This document shows positions 1 through 8,046 of a stretch of DNA of 64,000 nucleotides, one piece after another. The notes below the pieces were generated by a model. It searched no databases, was not told where the DNA came from, and saw only the letters and a program-made list of their open reading frames with translations. The stretch covers positions 1-64,000 of the forward strand of contig NZ_JAGQEG010000016.1 of the NCBI RefSeq assembly GCF_018305005.1, read 5' to 3'. How positions within the stretch are numbered: the first letter of the stretch is position 1; each line of letters opens with the position of its first letter. Both the position numbers and the translations under genes were made by a program. Origin of the DNA: Collimonas silvisoli (GTDB lineage Bacteria; Pseudomonadota; Gammaproteobacteria; Burkholderiales; Burkholderiaceae_D).

Positions 1-78
1 TTAGCAATGCGTTTGGTGATGCTTGGTGATAAGTACGCGACGCCGCCGAATTTCGAAGGTTCTGTCTATGCAGTTTAA
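1..78 (+). CDS. 3' end of an unidentified gene (partial)
   Basis: Frame 1 is open from the first base to a TAA at 76-78 and gives 25 residues ending in GSVYAV. The window cuts off the rest, so no family can be named. The reading looks coding because no other frame stays open with sensible composition, but 25 codons is weak support. The stop sits directly in front of the promoter assigned to the esterase gene. Confidence 0.4.
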   Translation, partial: LAMRLVMLGDKYATPPNFEGSVYAV

Positions 79-107
79 TTGACAATGGTGTCGGCGTGGA
101 ATATGTT
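79..107 (+). promoter_or_regulatory. Sigma-70-type promoter of the esterase autotransporter gene
   Basis: A perfect TTGACA at 79-84 is followed after exactly 17 bases by TATGTT at 102-107. Transcription would start near 114, leaving a leader of about 30 bases before the TTG start at 146. The element begins right after the stop of the partial upstream gene, so the esterase gene appears to be transcribed on its own. Confidence 0.6.
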
Positions 108-145
108 GACGGCACAACATCTATAAATAGAAGAAGGAGACACAA

Positions 146-2074
146 TTGCAACTATCTTTATCCAAATTCCGCCTGCGCCCTATGGTTCACGCATTGACGG
201 TGGTGACGCGCACCGTGGCAGTATTCGGCGCAGGGTTTGTGATTTGCGCGCCGGCAAGCGCCGCGAATTTTTCCCAGGCGGTGATTTTCGGCGACTCGTT
301 GACCGATAGCGGATATTTTACCGGCGTCGGCAAGCAGCCTTCGGCTACCACTAACCCTGATCCGGTCTGGGCACAAATCCTGGCACACAAATACGGCACT
401 GCTGCCAATCCCGCCGCGGTGCTGACGCCGACCGGCGTACAGGCTGCCGGCGGTACCGACTTTGCTGTCGCCGGCGCCCGTGTCACCAACCAGAACGGTT
501 TCCCCGACGCTGCCACAGCGCCCTTGATACCGACCGTCACCAGCCAGGTCCAGGGTTATCTGGCCGCCAATCCGAAACTGGACAGCAAGGGCTTGTATGC
601 TGTCTGGGCTGGCGCCAACGATGTGTTCGGCTATACCCTGTCGAATCTCGCCGGTTTGCTGAATCCGGCGACGCAGACTGCCACCGCGGCGCAGGTGATT
701 CAACAAGTAACCGGCGAGGCCGGCAATGTGGTCGGCCTGGTCAAGCAATTGCAGCAAGCCGGCGCCGGCACTGTGATCGTGATCAATTTGCCGGATATCG
801 GTCGCACCCCGCAGGGATCGTCGAATCCGGCCTTGGGTTCCTTGTGGACGGCGGCTTCAACCAGTTTCAACGCCAATCTGAACAGCGGCTTGAGCGGCCT
901 TGGAGGCAATATCGTCGCCCTCAACGCCTTTGGCCTGCTGCGTGAAGCGATTGCCAATCCCGGTTTGTACGGCTTCACCAACGTCACCGCGCCGGCTTGC
1001 ACCACCAGTTCTTCTTCGACCTGCACCACGTCGACCCTGGTGGCGCCGAATGCCAATAAAACCTATTTGTTTGCCGACGGCGTTCATCCAACCGGCGCCG
1101 GCCATGCCATCCTGGCGCAATATATCGTCTCGGTATTGCAGGCTCCCGGCCAGATCGGCATGCTGGCGGAAGCGCCGCTGGCCAGCGCCCAGAGCTTCAC
1201 TCGGGTGATCGACGATCGCATGCGCCTGACGCCGCGGGCGGGGCAGGTCGAAGCCTATGCGGCCTATGATAATACGCATCAAAGCCTGGATCACAACGGC
1301 AATAATCCCGGCCTGGACGGTTCCTCCAACAGCTTGTCGGTTGGCGCCGACTATGCGCTCAATCAGAATGTCACGGTCGGCGGCGCTTTCGGTTTCGCCC
1401 ATAACCGGGCGCATTTTGGCGCCAATACCGGCGGCTTCAAGCTGGACCAGGCCATGCTCTCGGCCTACACCCAATACCGCGACGGCGCCTGGGCTCTCAA
1501 CGCGCTGGGGATGATCGGCTCGCTGCAGTACAAGGACGTTAGCCGCAACGTCGCCTTGGGCGCGGCTACCCGCAGCGAGACTGGCAGCACCAATGGCCAT
1601 CAGTTCCTGTTGCGCATCGGCGGCCAGTATGACTTCAACCTTGGCGCAATGGTGCTGAGCCCGGTCGCCAACCTAACCTGGCAACAGGTCCATGTCGGCG
1701 GCTACATGGAAAACGGCAATGACAGCACAGCCATGAATTTCCAGTCGCAACGGCGCAACTCGCTGGTCTCCAGCCTGGGGGCGCAAGTCAGCAGCAAGCT
1801 GGTGCTGGGCACATATACGGTGCAGCCGTTTGCCAAGCTGGCATGGGAAAAGGAGTATGACAACAGCGAGCGCGATGTGCGCGCCAATGTGGTCGGCATG
1901 GCCGGCAGCTTCGGTTTGCCTGCATACCAGGGGCCTTCCAACAGCGCCCGTCTGGATCTCGGCGCCAGCATTGCACTGGCGACGGACTTCAGTGCTTACG
2001 CCAGTTACAGCGGCCAGTTCGCCGGCGGCAACAAGAGCAATTCCTTCCAGATCGGCTTGAAAAAAGCGTTTTAA
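146..2074 (+). CDS. estA: GDSL/SGNH esterase autotransporter (EstA type)
   Basis: Secreted lipolytic esterase anchored in the outer membrane by its own beta-barrel. A signal peptide runs to about residue 39 (APASA). The SGNH hydrolase passenger follows: block I FGDSLTDSG at 48-56 with nucleophile Ser51, Gly156 and Asn158 of block III, and block V DGVHPTGAGH with Asp311 and His314. A type V autotransporter barrel fills about residues 370-642 and ends in the usual terminal Phe. At 642 residues it has the usual length for the EstA family. The start is a TTG at 146, chosen because AAGGAG at 134-139 lies at good spacing. Natural substrate is unknown; family members cleave short- and medium-chain esters and can affect surfactant production and motility. 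A dedicated promoter and terminator flank it, so it is probably monocistronic. Confidence 0.9.
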   Translation: MQLSLSKFRLRPMVHALTVVTRTVAVFGAGFVICAPASAANFSQAVIFGDSLTDSGYFTGVGKQPSATTNPDPVWAQILAHKYGTAANPAAVLTPTGVQAAGGTDFAVAGARVTNQNGFPDAATAPLIPTVTSQVQGYLAANPKLDSKGLYAVWAGANDVFGYTLSNLAGLLNPATQTATAAQVIQQVTGEAGNVVGLVKQLQQAGAGTVIVINLPDIGRTPQGSSNPALGSLWTAASTSFNANLNSGLSGLGGNIVALNAFGLLREAIANPGLYGFTNVTAPACTTSSSSTCTTSTLVAPNANKTYLFADGVHPTGAGHAILAQYIVSVLQAPGQIGMLAEAPLASAQSFTRVIDDRMRLTPRAGQVEAYAAYDNTHQSLDHNGNNPGLDGSSNSLSVGADYALNQNVTVGGAFGFAHNRAHFGANTGGFKLDQAMLSAYTQYRDGAWALNALGMIGSLQYKDVSRNVALGAATRSETGSTNGHQFLLRIGGQYDFNLGAMVLSPVANLTWQQVHVGGYMENGNDSTAMNFQSQRRNSLVSSLGAQVSSKLVLGTYTVQPFAKLAWEKEYDNSERDVRANVVGMAGSFGLPAYQGPSNSARLDLGASIALATDFSAYASYSGQFAGGNKSNSFQIGLKKAF

Positions 2075-2106
2075 GCGACATCCTGAAACGCGGAACAGAG
2101 CTTGCA

Positions 2107-2130
2107 GGCTGCACTAGCGGCCTTTTTCTT
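2107..2130 (+). terminator. Rho-independent terminator after the esterase gene
   Basis: GGCTGC and GCGGCC at 2107-2122 form a six-pair stem (one G-U pair) around the loop ACTA. A T-rich run TTTTTCTT follows at 2123-2130. It lies 32 bases past the esterase stop and just before the convergent DUF2242 gene. Confidence 0.75.
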
Positions 2131-2139
2131 GCACAGCGT

Positions 2140-2757
2140 TTATTCGGGCGCTTTGGCCGACGGCTTGACCGGCAACGCCGGCTTGTCGTCGAGATCCACC
2201 GCAGGCAAGCCGGTGTCGAGACCCAGGTAATGTTCAATCAGGCCGAAGAAACGATCATAGAATTGCCCGGCTGGAATGGTTTCACTGGCAACCTTGACCA
2301 GCGAATCGGAGGTGCTGCCGATGGGCATCGAGACCGAACCCAGCACGCTCAGGCCGACGCTGGCAGAGTTGTTGGTTTTCTTGAGCGCGTACCGATCCTG
2401 GGTGGCGCTGACAAACAGCGTGGTGCTTTTGCCTTGGCCGTCGTTGGGGGCGCACACCACATGGAATTCGATCTCGACGTGGACATCGCTTTCCGGCTGG
2501 AAGTGCTTGTGGCCATCGACCATATCGGCCTTGGCTTGCTTGATGATGTAACCCTGGCTCAGCAAGGTGCGGCGCGCCGCTTCGCAGGTGGCAGGAGCGG
2601 AGGTGGCAAAGTCATGGGAAAAAGTGCTGGTTTCGCTGAATTCCTCGCCTTGATAGACCGCCGGCTTGGTGGTCGAGCAGGCGCCAAGGGCGCCCGCCAT
2701 CAACGCAATCACGAAAGCCGGCAGCGAGGCGCGAGAAAAGCTGTACATCCTGGACAT
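2140..2757 (-). CDS. DUF2242 family lipoprotein
   Basis: A predicted outer- or inner-membrane lipoprotein of unknown role. The first 26 residues are a signal peptide ending in the lipobox LGAC, so Cys27 would be lipidated. The next part matches the betaproteobacterial DUF2242 family: a conserved segment on oxidative-type residues around the CEAARRTLL and QGYIIKQAKADMVDGHKHFQ stretches, then a small-residue region rich in Ser and Val. Length 205 fits the family. It points toward the esterase gene and shares its terminator region, but nothing in the context indicates a shared function. A relation to envelope maintenance is only a guess. Confidence 0.75.
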   Translation of the reverse strand: MSRMYSFSRASLPAFVIALMAGALGACSTTKPAVYQGEEFSETSTFSHDFATSAPATCEAARRTLLSQGYIIKQAKADMVDGHKHFQPESDVHVEIEFHVVCAPNDGQGKSTTLFVSATQDRYALKKTNNSASVGLSVLGSVSMPIGSTSDSLVKVASETIPAGQFYDRFFGLIEHYLGLDTGLPAVDLDDKPALPVKPSAKAPE

Positions 2758-2866
2758 AAACGAAACTCCTTGATTCGACTAATTTCAAACGGCGGCTGCA
2801 TTTTAGACTATGCGCCCGCAATATTCAGTCGATTCGACAGAAGTTCAGGAGTTTCGTTGCAGCCGA

Positions 2867-3530
2867 TCAAGCTGCTTTTGGCCCGCGCACGATCGCGTAC
2901 CGGGCTGAATTGCTGGCAAGCCACCGTTCGGCCAGCTCCCGGTTGTCATGCTGCCATGGATGAAAGTCGCGTTTCAGGTAACTGAGCAGAGGACCGACCG
3001 TGAGCCAGACCAGGCCGTAGCGGCCAAAAAAGAAACGCGCCGCATCAATCCAGGTGCTGGGTTTGAACAAAACCCGGTCATGCCAGAGATTGTTGATGGT
3101 TTGCCTGGTTGCCATCACGCTAAAGCGCAGCATGGCAAAACCGTAGCAGCGCACCCGCGTCTTGTAGCTGCCGCCCAGTGTGCGATACAGGTCGAAGGCA
3201 ACTGCCTTGTGTTCGGTTTCTTCCACCGCATGCCAGTTCCACAGCGTCTGCAGCATCGGCTCCGATCCCGCCATCACTTCGGGGTGGCGCAAGGTCCGAT
3301 CGGCCAGCACTGCGGTGGCGTGTTCAAAGGCGGCAGTAACGGCCAGCCTGCTCAAGGCCGGGATATTGCGCTGGCGTCCCAGTTAAGTCTTGTTCGCCGA
3401 CCGGAAAGCTCATCGACAAGGCATTGAAAAATTGCGTGCGGAAGGCTTTGCCAGCCAGCCAGTGGCGCGGAAAGCCCTGCGACAGATCGACCAGTAGTTT
3501 TCTTACCATCAGGGGATTGGATGTGTTCAC
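2867..3530 (-). pseudogene. Broken metal-dependent hydrolase gene (internal deletion and frameshift)
   Basis: Two minus-strand frames carry the two ends of one protein of the family annotated as predicted metal-dependent hydrolases. The N-terminal part starts at a GTG at 3530 (VNTSNPLMVRKLLVDL) and runs to FPVGEQ near 3390. It then leaves frame and stops near 3324. The C-terminal part is in another frame from about 3378 (QRNIPALSRLAVTAAFEH) to 2867. It contains the WHAVEETEHKAVAFDLYR segment that is a family hallmark. Family proteins normally have some 60-80 residues between these parts, including FF.. and EA..H metal-ligand helices. These are missing. The deletion and frame change make a working enzyme unlikely. 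A TetR gene points away from it. Confidence 0.75.
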
Positions 3531-3578
3531 GGATTGCCTTTGCGGAATGACGTTATGCAATAACGATAGAAGCACTAT

Positions 3579-3618
3579 ACTGAGCTTTATTCAGTTTTAA
3601 ACTCGCAAGTTGCTCAGT
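3579..3618. promoter_or_regulatory. Candidate TetR operator between hydrolase remnant and TetR gene
   Basis: ACTGAGC at 3579-3585 and GCTCAGT at 3612-3618 are a perfect 7-base inverted repeat. A third half-site TCAGT at 3591-3595 pairs with ACTGA at 3579-3583 across a 7-base spacer. A TATACT hexamer (3576-3581) overlaps the first half-site. This is the only conspicuous dyad in the divergent intergenic region, so it is the natural binding site for the adjacent TetR protein. Which half-sites are used cannot be told from sequence. Confidence 0.45.
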
Positions 3619-3635
3619 TTTTGACAGGTGTCGAT

Positions 3636-4289
3636 ATGACCAGGCGTAATCCCGCTTCCTCCTCTGAAGTAATGCGAAAACTACCCACCCAGGAACGTGC
3701 GCAGCGCACCATAGAGACCATTTTCCAGACTACTGCTCAGATTGTGGAGAGCGAAGGCGAAGCCGGCCTGACCACCAATAAAGTGGCCGAAAAGGCCGGC
3801 TTTTCGATAGGCACCTTGTATCAGTATTTCCCCAGCAAGGACGCGATACTGACGGCGCTCATCGCCCGCGAGCGGCGGCGCGTAATGGATGAGCTCGACG
3901 CCTTGATGGAAAGCGCCGAGAACCAGGTAGACCAGCTCGATCCGATTTCCCTCCTGCGCCAGTTCATCCGCATCAATATCGAAGGTCTCGGCAGCGGCAG
4001 AAGCGCCAAGCGCGCGATGATCCGCTTTGCCTGGCAGCACGATCATCACGAAGACATCACCCAGGCCCTGCGCGAAACGGCGGAGCGGATCGCCATCAGC
4101 ATGCAGAGAATTCATCACCCCAAGCTGCGGCCGCCGACGCCAGCCATGATGTTCGTGGTTACCCGCGCCGTCATCGGCGCCATCCGCAGCGCTTCGCTGG
4201 AAAAGTCGCCGCTGCTGGGCAGCGTTGAATTTGAAGACGAGCTGGTGCGGCTGGCCTGGGGCACGTTGTCGCAGCCGGATGATTTCTGA
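3636..4289 (+). CDS. TetR/AcrR family transcriptional regulator
   Basis: A one-component repressor with an N-terminal TetR helix-turn-helix. The recognition region reads LTTNKVAEKAGFSIGTLYQY, followed by FPSKDAIL, the usual end of the DNA-binding domain at about residue 65. The rest is an all-helical ligand-binding and dimer domain that I cannot assign to a ligand. I prefer the ATG at 3636 over the TTG at 3621. It gives 217 residues, normal for the family. It is divergent from the broken hydrolase gene, with a dyad in the gap. By position it once repressed that gene and probably itself. With the hydrolase gene broken, this regulator may now be an orphan. Confidence 0.85.
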   Translation: MTRRNPASSSEVMRKLPTQERAQRTIETIFQTTAQIVESEGEAGLTTNKVAEKAGFSIGTLYQYFPSKDAILTALIARERRRVMDELDALMESAENQVDQLDPISLLRQFIRINIEGLGSGRSAKRAMIRFAWQHDHHEDITQALRETAERIAISMQRIHHPKLRPPTPAMMFVVTRAVIGAIRSASLEKSPLLGSVEFEDELVRLAWGTLSQPDDF

Positions 4290-4347
4290 TGGCTAGAGCA
4301 ACATGGCAAATGCTTATAATGATCAATCCGCCTGACAGAAAACGCGC

Positions 4348-5409
4348 ATGAAATACCCAGCATTGCTTTCTTTTGAAGAAGTCCTTCCGCAACTCCGGCA
4401 ATTCGACGCCATCATCGATGCCCGCAGCCAGTCTGAATTTGCCGAAGACCACATTCCCGGCGCCATCAACTGCCCGGTGCTGGACGATGCGCAACGGGTG
4501 CAGATCGGCACCATGTACAAGCAAGTCAATGCGTTTGAAGCGAAGAAACTCGGCGCGGTGCTGGTCGCCCACAATATTGCATCCCATATCGAGACCCTGT
4601 TTCTCAGCAAGCCGCGTGAATGGACACCCTTGATTTACTGCTGGCGCGGCGGCAACCGCAGCGGTTCGATGGCGCACATCATGGCGAAAATCGGCTGGCC
4701 GGTAGCGCAGCTCGACGGCGGCTACCGGGAATACCGCAGATACGTCAGCGCCAGCCTGGCCGAACTGCCGCAGCGCTTCAGCTTCAAGGTGATTTGCGGC
4801 CCTACCGGCAGCGGCAAGAGCCGTCTGCTGCAAGTGCTGGCGCAGCAGGGCGCACAGGTGCTGGATCTGGAACAGATGGCGGCGCATCGCGGCTCGGTGC
4901 TGGGCAATCTGCCGGCCGAACCTCAACCTTCGCAAAAAACCTTCGAGAGCCGTATCTGGGAAGCGTTGCGGCATTTCGATCCGCAGCAGCCGGTATTCAT
5001 CGAATCCGAAAGCAAGAAGGTCGGCAATCTGCGGGTGCCCGACATGCTGATGGAACGCATGCGCAGCTCGCCCTGTTTTGCGGTCGCGCTTGCGCGCCCG
5101 GACCGCGTGCGGCTGCTGTTGGAAGATTATGCGCATTTCATCGCCGCCCCGGCCTTGCTGAATACCCAGCTGGCTTGCCTGACGTATGTTCACGGCCGCG
5201 AGAAGGTCGCCTATTGGCAGCAGCTGAATTTGTCCGGCCGCATCGAGGAACTGGTGGATGAGCTATTGCTGAAACACTATGATCCGGCTTATGCGCAATC
5301 GATCAAGAGAAATTTCGATCAGTTTTCCGAGGCGCAGATACTTGATCTTCCGGATATTTCAGACGCTACTTTCCAGCGTGCGGCAAGACTGCTGCATCAA
5401 AATAAATAA
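4348..5409 (+). CDS. mnmH: tRNA 2-selenouridine synthase
   Basis: Replaces the sulfur of 2-thiouridine at the wobble position of certain tRNAs by selenium, working through a geranylated intermediate and using selenophosphate. An N-terminal rhodanese domain covers about residues 1-130 with catalytic Cys98 in YCWRGGNRS. A P-loop domain follows, with the Walker A motif GPTGSGKS at 151-158. At 353 residues it is the usual length for MnmH (SelU, YbbB). The gene lies 59 bases before selD, which makes its selenium donor. A TATAAT hexamer at 4315-4320 could be the -10 element but lacks a good -35. No clear ribosome binding site precedes the ATG. Confidence 0.93.
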   Translation: MKYPALLSFEEVLPQLRQFDAIIDARSQSEFAEDHIPGAINCPVLDDAQRVQIGTMYKQVNAFEAKKLGAVLVAHNIASHIETLFLSKPREWTPLIYCWRGGNRSGSMAHIMAKIGWPVAQLDGGYREYRRYVSASLAELPQRFSFKVICGPTGSGKSRLLQVLAQQGAQVLDLEQMAAHRGSVLGNLPAEPQPSQKTFESRIWEALRHFDPQQPVFIESESKKVGNLRVPDMLMERMRSSPCFAVALARPDRVRLLLEDYAHFIAAPALLNTQLACLTYVHGREKVAYWQQLNLSGRIEELVDELLLKHYDPAYAQSIKRNFDQFSEAQILDLPDISDATFQRAARLLHQNK

Positions 5410-5468
5410 GTCCGGATCGAGCGTATGCTTGCATCCTATCTCTTACCCATATCCACCCGAGGACCCGT

Positions 5469-6527
5469 ATGCCCGATCTCGCTCAAGCAAACATCAAACT
5501 GACTTCCTTTTCGCACGGCGGCGGTTGCGGCTGCAAGATCGCGCCCGGCGTGCTGGCGGAAATTCTCAAGAATTCGAGTGGCTTTCCTGTGCCGAAAGAA
5601 TTGATGGTCGGGATTGAAACCGCCGACGACGCCGCCGTCTACAAGCTGAACGACGAACAGGCGCTGATTGCCACCACCGATTTTTTCATGCCCATAGTCG
5701 ACGATCCCTATGACTTCGGCCGTATCGCCGCCACCAATGCGATTTCCGATGTGTACGCCATGGGCGGCACGCCGATCATGGCGCTGGCCCTGGTTGGCAT
5801 GCCTATCGATAAACTGCCGCTGGAAGTCATCGGCAAAATCCTCGAAGGCGGCGCGGCCATCTGCGCCGAGGCCGGCATTCCGATTGCCGGCGGCCATACC
5901 ATCGATTCGGTTGAGCCGATCTATGGCCTGGTGGTGCTGGGCCTGGTCCATCCCTCCAAAGTCAAGCGCAATGCCGGCGCCAAGGCAGGCGATAAACTCA
6001 TCCTGGGCAAGCCGATCGGTGTCGGCATTCTGTCGGCAGCGCTGAAAAAAGGCGCGCTGGATAGCGCAGGTTATGCCGCGCTCATCAGCAACACAACCAA
6101 ACTGAACACGCCGGGCCGTCTGCTGTCGGAACTGGCCGGGGTTAACGCACTGACCGATGTCACCGGGTTTGGATTGCTGGGACATCTGCTGGAGCTGGCG
6201 CGGGCCGCGAAGTTGTCGGCCAGGCTTGAAATGGGATTGATCCCCTTGTTACCGCAGGTGCAGCCACTGGCCGAACAGGGATACATCACCGGCGCCTCCG
6301 GCCGCAACTGGAACGGCTACGCGCAGGATGTGGTTTTGGCAGAAAACATCACATCGGTACAACGCAGCTTGCTGACCGATCCGCAAACCTCGGGCGGCTT
6401 GCTGGTTTCCTGCGATGCGGCTGCGGTGGCGCAGGTACTTGAATTGTTCCGGCGCGAAGGGTTTGCCGAAGCTGCTGTCATCGGTGAAATGACAGCAGGC
6501 AGCATCGCCGCAGAAGTTCTGGCCTGA
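5469..6527 (+). CDS. selD: Selenide, water dikinase (selenophosphate synthase)
   Basis: Makes selenophosphate from selenide and ATP in the cytoplasm. The glycine-rich N-terminus SHGGGCGCK carries Cys20 and Lys23, which correspond to the catalytic Cys17 and Lys20 of the Escherichia coli enzyme. The catalytic position is Cys, not selenocysteine. The AIR-synthase-like fold is visible in the DFFMPIVDDP and NAISDVYAMGG motifs and in the C-terminal DPQTSGGLL. Length 352 is typical. It follows mnmH as a likely two-gene operon. selA, selB and selC are not in this window, so from here the only visible use of selenophosphate is tRNA modification. Confidence 0.95.
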   Translation: MPDLAQANIKLTSFSHGGGCGCKIAPGVLAEILKNSSGFPVPKELMVGIETADDAAVYKLNDEQALIATTDFFMPIVDDPYDFGRIAATNAISDVYAMGGTPIMALALVGMPIDKLPLEVIGKILEGGAAICAEAGIPIAGGHTIDSVEPIYGLVVLGLVHPSKVKRNAGAKAGDKLILGKPIGVGILSAALKKGALDSAGYAALISNTTKLNTPGRLLSELAGVNALTDVTGFGLLGHLLELARAAKLSARLEMGLIPLLPQVQPLAEQGYITGASGRNWNGYAQDVVLAENITSVQRSLLTDPQTSGGLLVSCDAAAVAQVLELFRREGFAEAAVIGEMTAGSIAAEVLA

Positions 6528-6557
6528 AAAGGTTGGGATGCAAACGATTCAGAAACC

Positions 6558-7988
6558 TCAAGCCCGGTTTCTGAAAAACAGCGTATCGCCCAGCCATACC
6601 GCAATCATCGACACCCCCATCAATGGAAACAGGATGCCGAGGATCGCCATATAACTTTTCCAGCGCCTGATCGACGGCGGCGCTTGCAGCACGCGTTTCG
6701 GCGCACCCAGGGAATTCTGCGGGCGGCGCTGCCACCACATCACGAAGCCGGTGACAGCCATTGCCAGCAAGGTTAATGAAATAGCCGCGCAAATCAGCTG
6801 GTTCGTCAAGCCGAAGTATTCACCCATATGCAAGGCAACTCCCAGCGTAACCAGCTTGGAGACTGGGTTGTAGTCGGTAAAGCGCAGGTCTTTCATGATC
6901 TTGCCGCTGTATTGGTCGATATGCAGCGTGCGTTGCCGATCGAGGTCGGAGCGCAAGAACTCGCCAGCGCCCGGCGCATAGGCTGCGGTAAATACATCCG
7001 AACTTTTGCCAGGCAGCGCGAGTTGATAGGTTTGCATGCCGTTGCGCGCCGCGATCGCCGCCACCTGATCGATGCTCAGGGATTGGCGCGGCATGTCCTG
7101 CGACATCGGTACCGTGGTTGCGCCGACTGCCCACGGGATGTCGGCAAGCGGCAGGTCCTGCATCTTCATTGGCATATTCGGCATCGAATGATGAGCGTCA
7201 GCCGGCGCATCTGTTCCGTGGATGTGCTCGCTTTGCGCCGCTGCCTGTGGCCGCGGCGAGCCGGCCCAGGTCACGACAGCCTGGAAATTCTTGCCCCAGA
7301 AGCTGGACCACGGCAAGCCGCTCATGATGAAAAACAGCGCGCCGATCGAGACCCAGACGCCAACCACCAGATGCAGCTCGCGCCAGATAGCCCGCCCGCT
7401 CAGGTTAAGGCGGGGCAGCAAGGTGCCCCACACGGAAAACTGCTTGCGCGGCCACCACAAGGCGATGCCGGTGCCGAGCATGATCAAGGTCCAGCAAGCC
7501 GCCAGTTCCATCAGCCAGCCGCCCCATTTCCCCAGCAGCAGATCGCGATGGATTTGCCGCACCTGCTTCATCAACCTGTGTTCCACGCTGAGCGTGCCCA
7601 GCACCTGGCCTGTGTACGGATTCACATACACGCTGCTGCTGTCGCCGGACGCCAGACGGAATACCGCTTCGGTGCTGCGTCGCGGGTCCTGGCTGACGGC
7701 AATCGCGCTTGCTTTTGCATCCGCCGGCAATGCGGCAGCGGCGATGCCGAGCAGCTTGTCGTAACCAAGCCTTGTCTGCGTGCTGACAGGTACAAATAAT
7801 TTGTCGCCGTAAAGAACGCTTTCTATTTGCGGTTTGAATACATAGATGGACCCGGTAATCGCCAGCACGATTAAAAAGGGCATCACGAATAAACCGGCAT
7901 AAAAATGCCAGCGCCACAAGATGCGGTAATTGCGCGATGAGACTGAGCTGCTCTCGTCCGGCGCTGCTTGCTGAAAGACTGTCTGCAT
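6558..7988 (-). CDS. PepSY-associated inner-membrane protein (iron/metal uptake type)
   Basis: A multi-pass inner-membrane protein of the PepSY_TM/PiuB family, commonly next to TonB-dependent receptors and proposed to reduce or move the metal delivered by them. Membrane segments are seen near residues 24-48, 160-182, 205-230, 395-420 and 445-470, with PepSY-type periplasmic domains between. Conserved HRDLLLGKWG and HMGEYFGL motifs supply membrane-proximal His residues of the kind that could bind haem. A loop at about 253-280 is rich in His and Met (HIHG, HHSMPNMPMKM), which could bind copper or another soft metal. It lies 58 bases after the TonB-dependent receptor gene on the same strand and is probably co-transcribed. 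A 10-base inverted repeat overlaps its stop. Confidence 0.85.
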   Translation of the reverse strand: MQTVFQQAAPDESSSVSSRNYRILWRWHFYAGLFVMPFLIVLAITGSIYVFKPQIESVLYGDKLFVPVSTQTRLGYDKLLGIAAAALPADAKASAIAVSQDPRRSTEAVFRLASGDSSSVYVNPYTGQVLGTLSVEHRLMKQVRQIHRDLLLGKWGGWLMELAACWTLIMLGTGIALWWPRKQFSVWGTLLPRLNLSGRAIWRELHLVVGVWVSIGALFFIMSGLPWSSFWGKNFQAVVTWAGSPRPQAAAQSEHIHGTDAPADAHHSMPNMPMKMQDLPLADIPWAVGATTVPMSQDMPRQSLSIDQVAAIAARNGMQTYQLALPGKSSDVFTAAYAPGAGEFLRSDLDRQRTLHIDQYSGKIMKDLRFTDYNPVSKLVTLGVALHMGEYFGLTNQLICAAISLTLLAMAVTGFVMWWQRRPQNSLGAPKRVLQAPPSIRRWKSYMAILGILFPLMGVSMIAVWLGDTLFFRNRA

Positions 7989-8046
7989 GACTGTTCCTTG
8001 CTAAAAATGTTGTACGCGGCTTGCTGTCTGAATCTGCTTGAGCCCG

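Noticed and set aside
6548-6575. Inverted repeat TTCAGAAACC/GGTTTCTGAA as terminator between selD and the PepSY gene
   Set aside because: No T tract follows the stem on either strand in the right place, and it overlaps the PepSY stop region. It may still stall polymerase.
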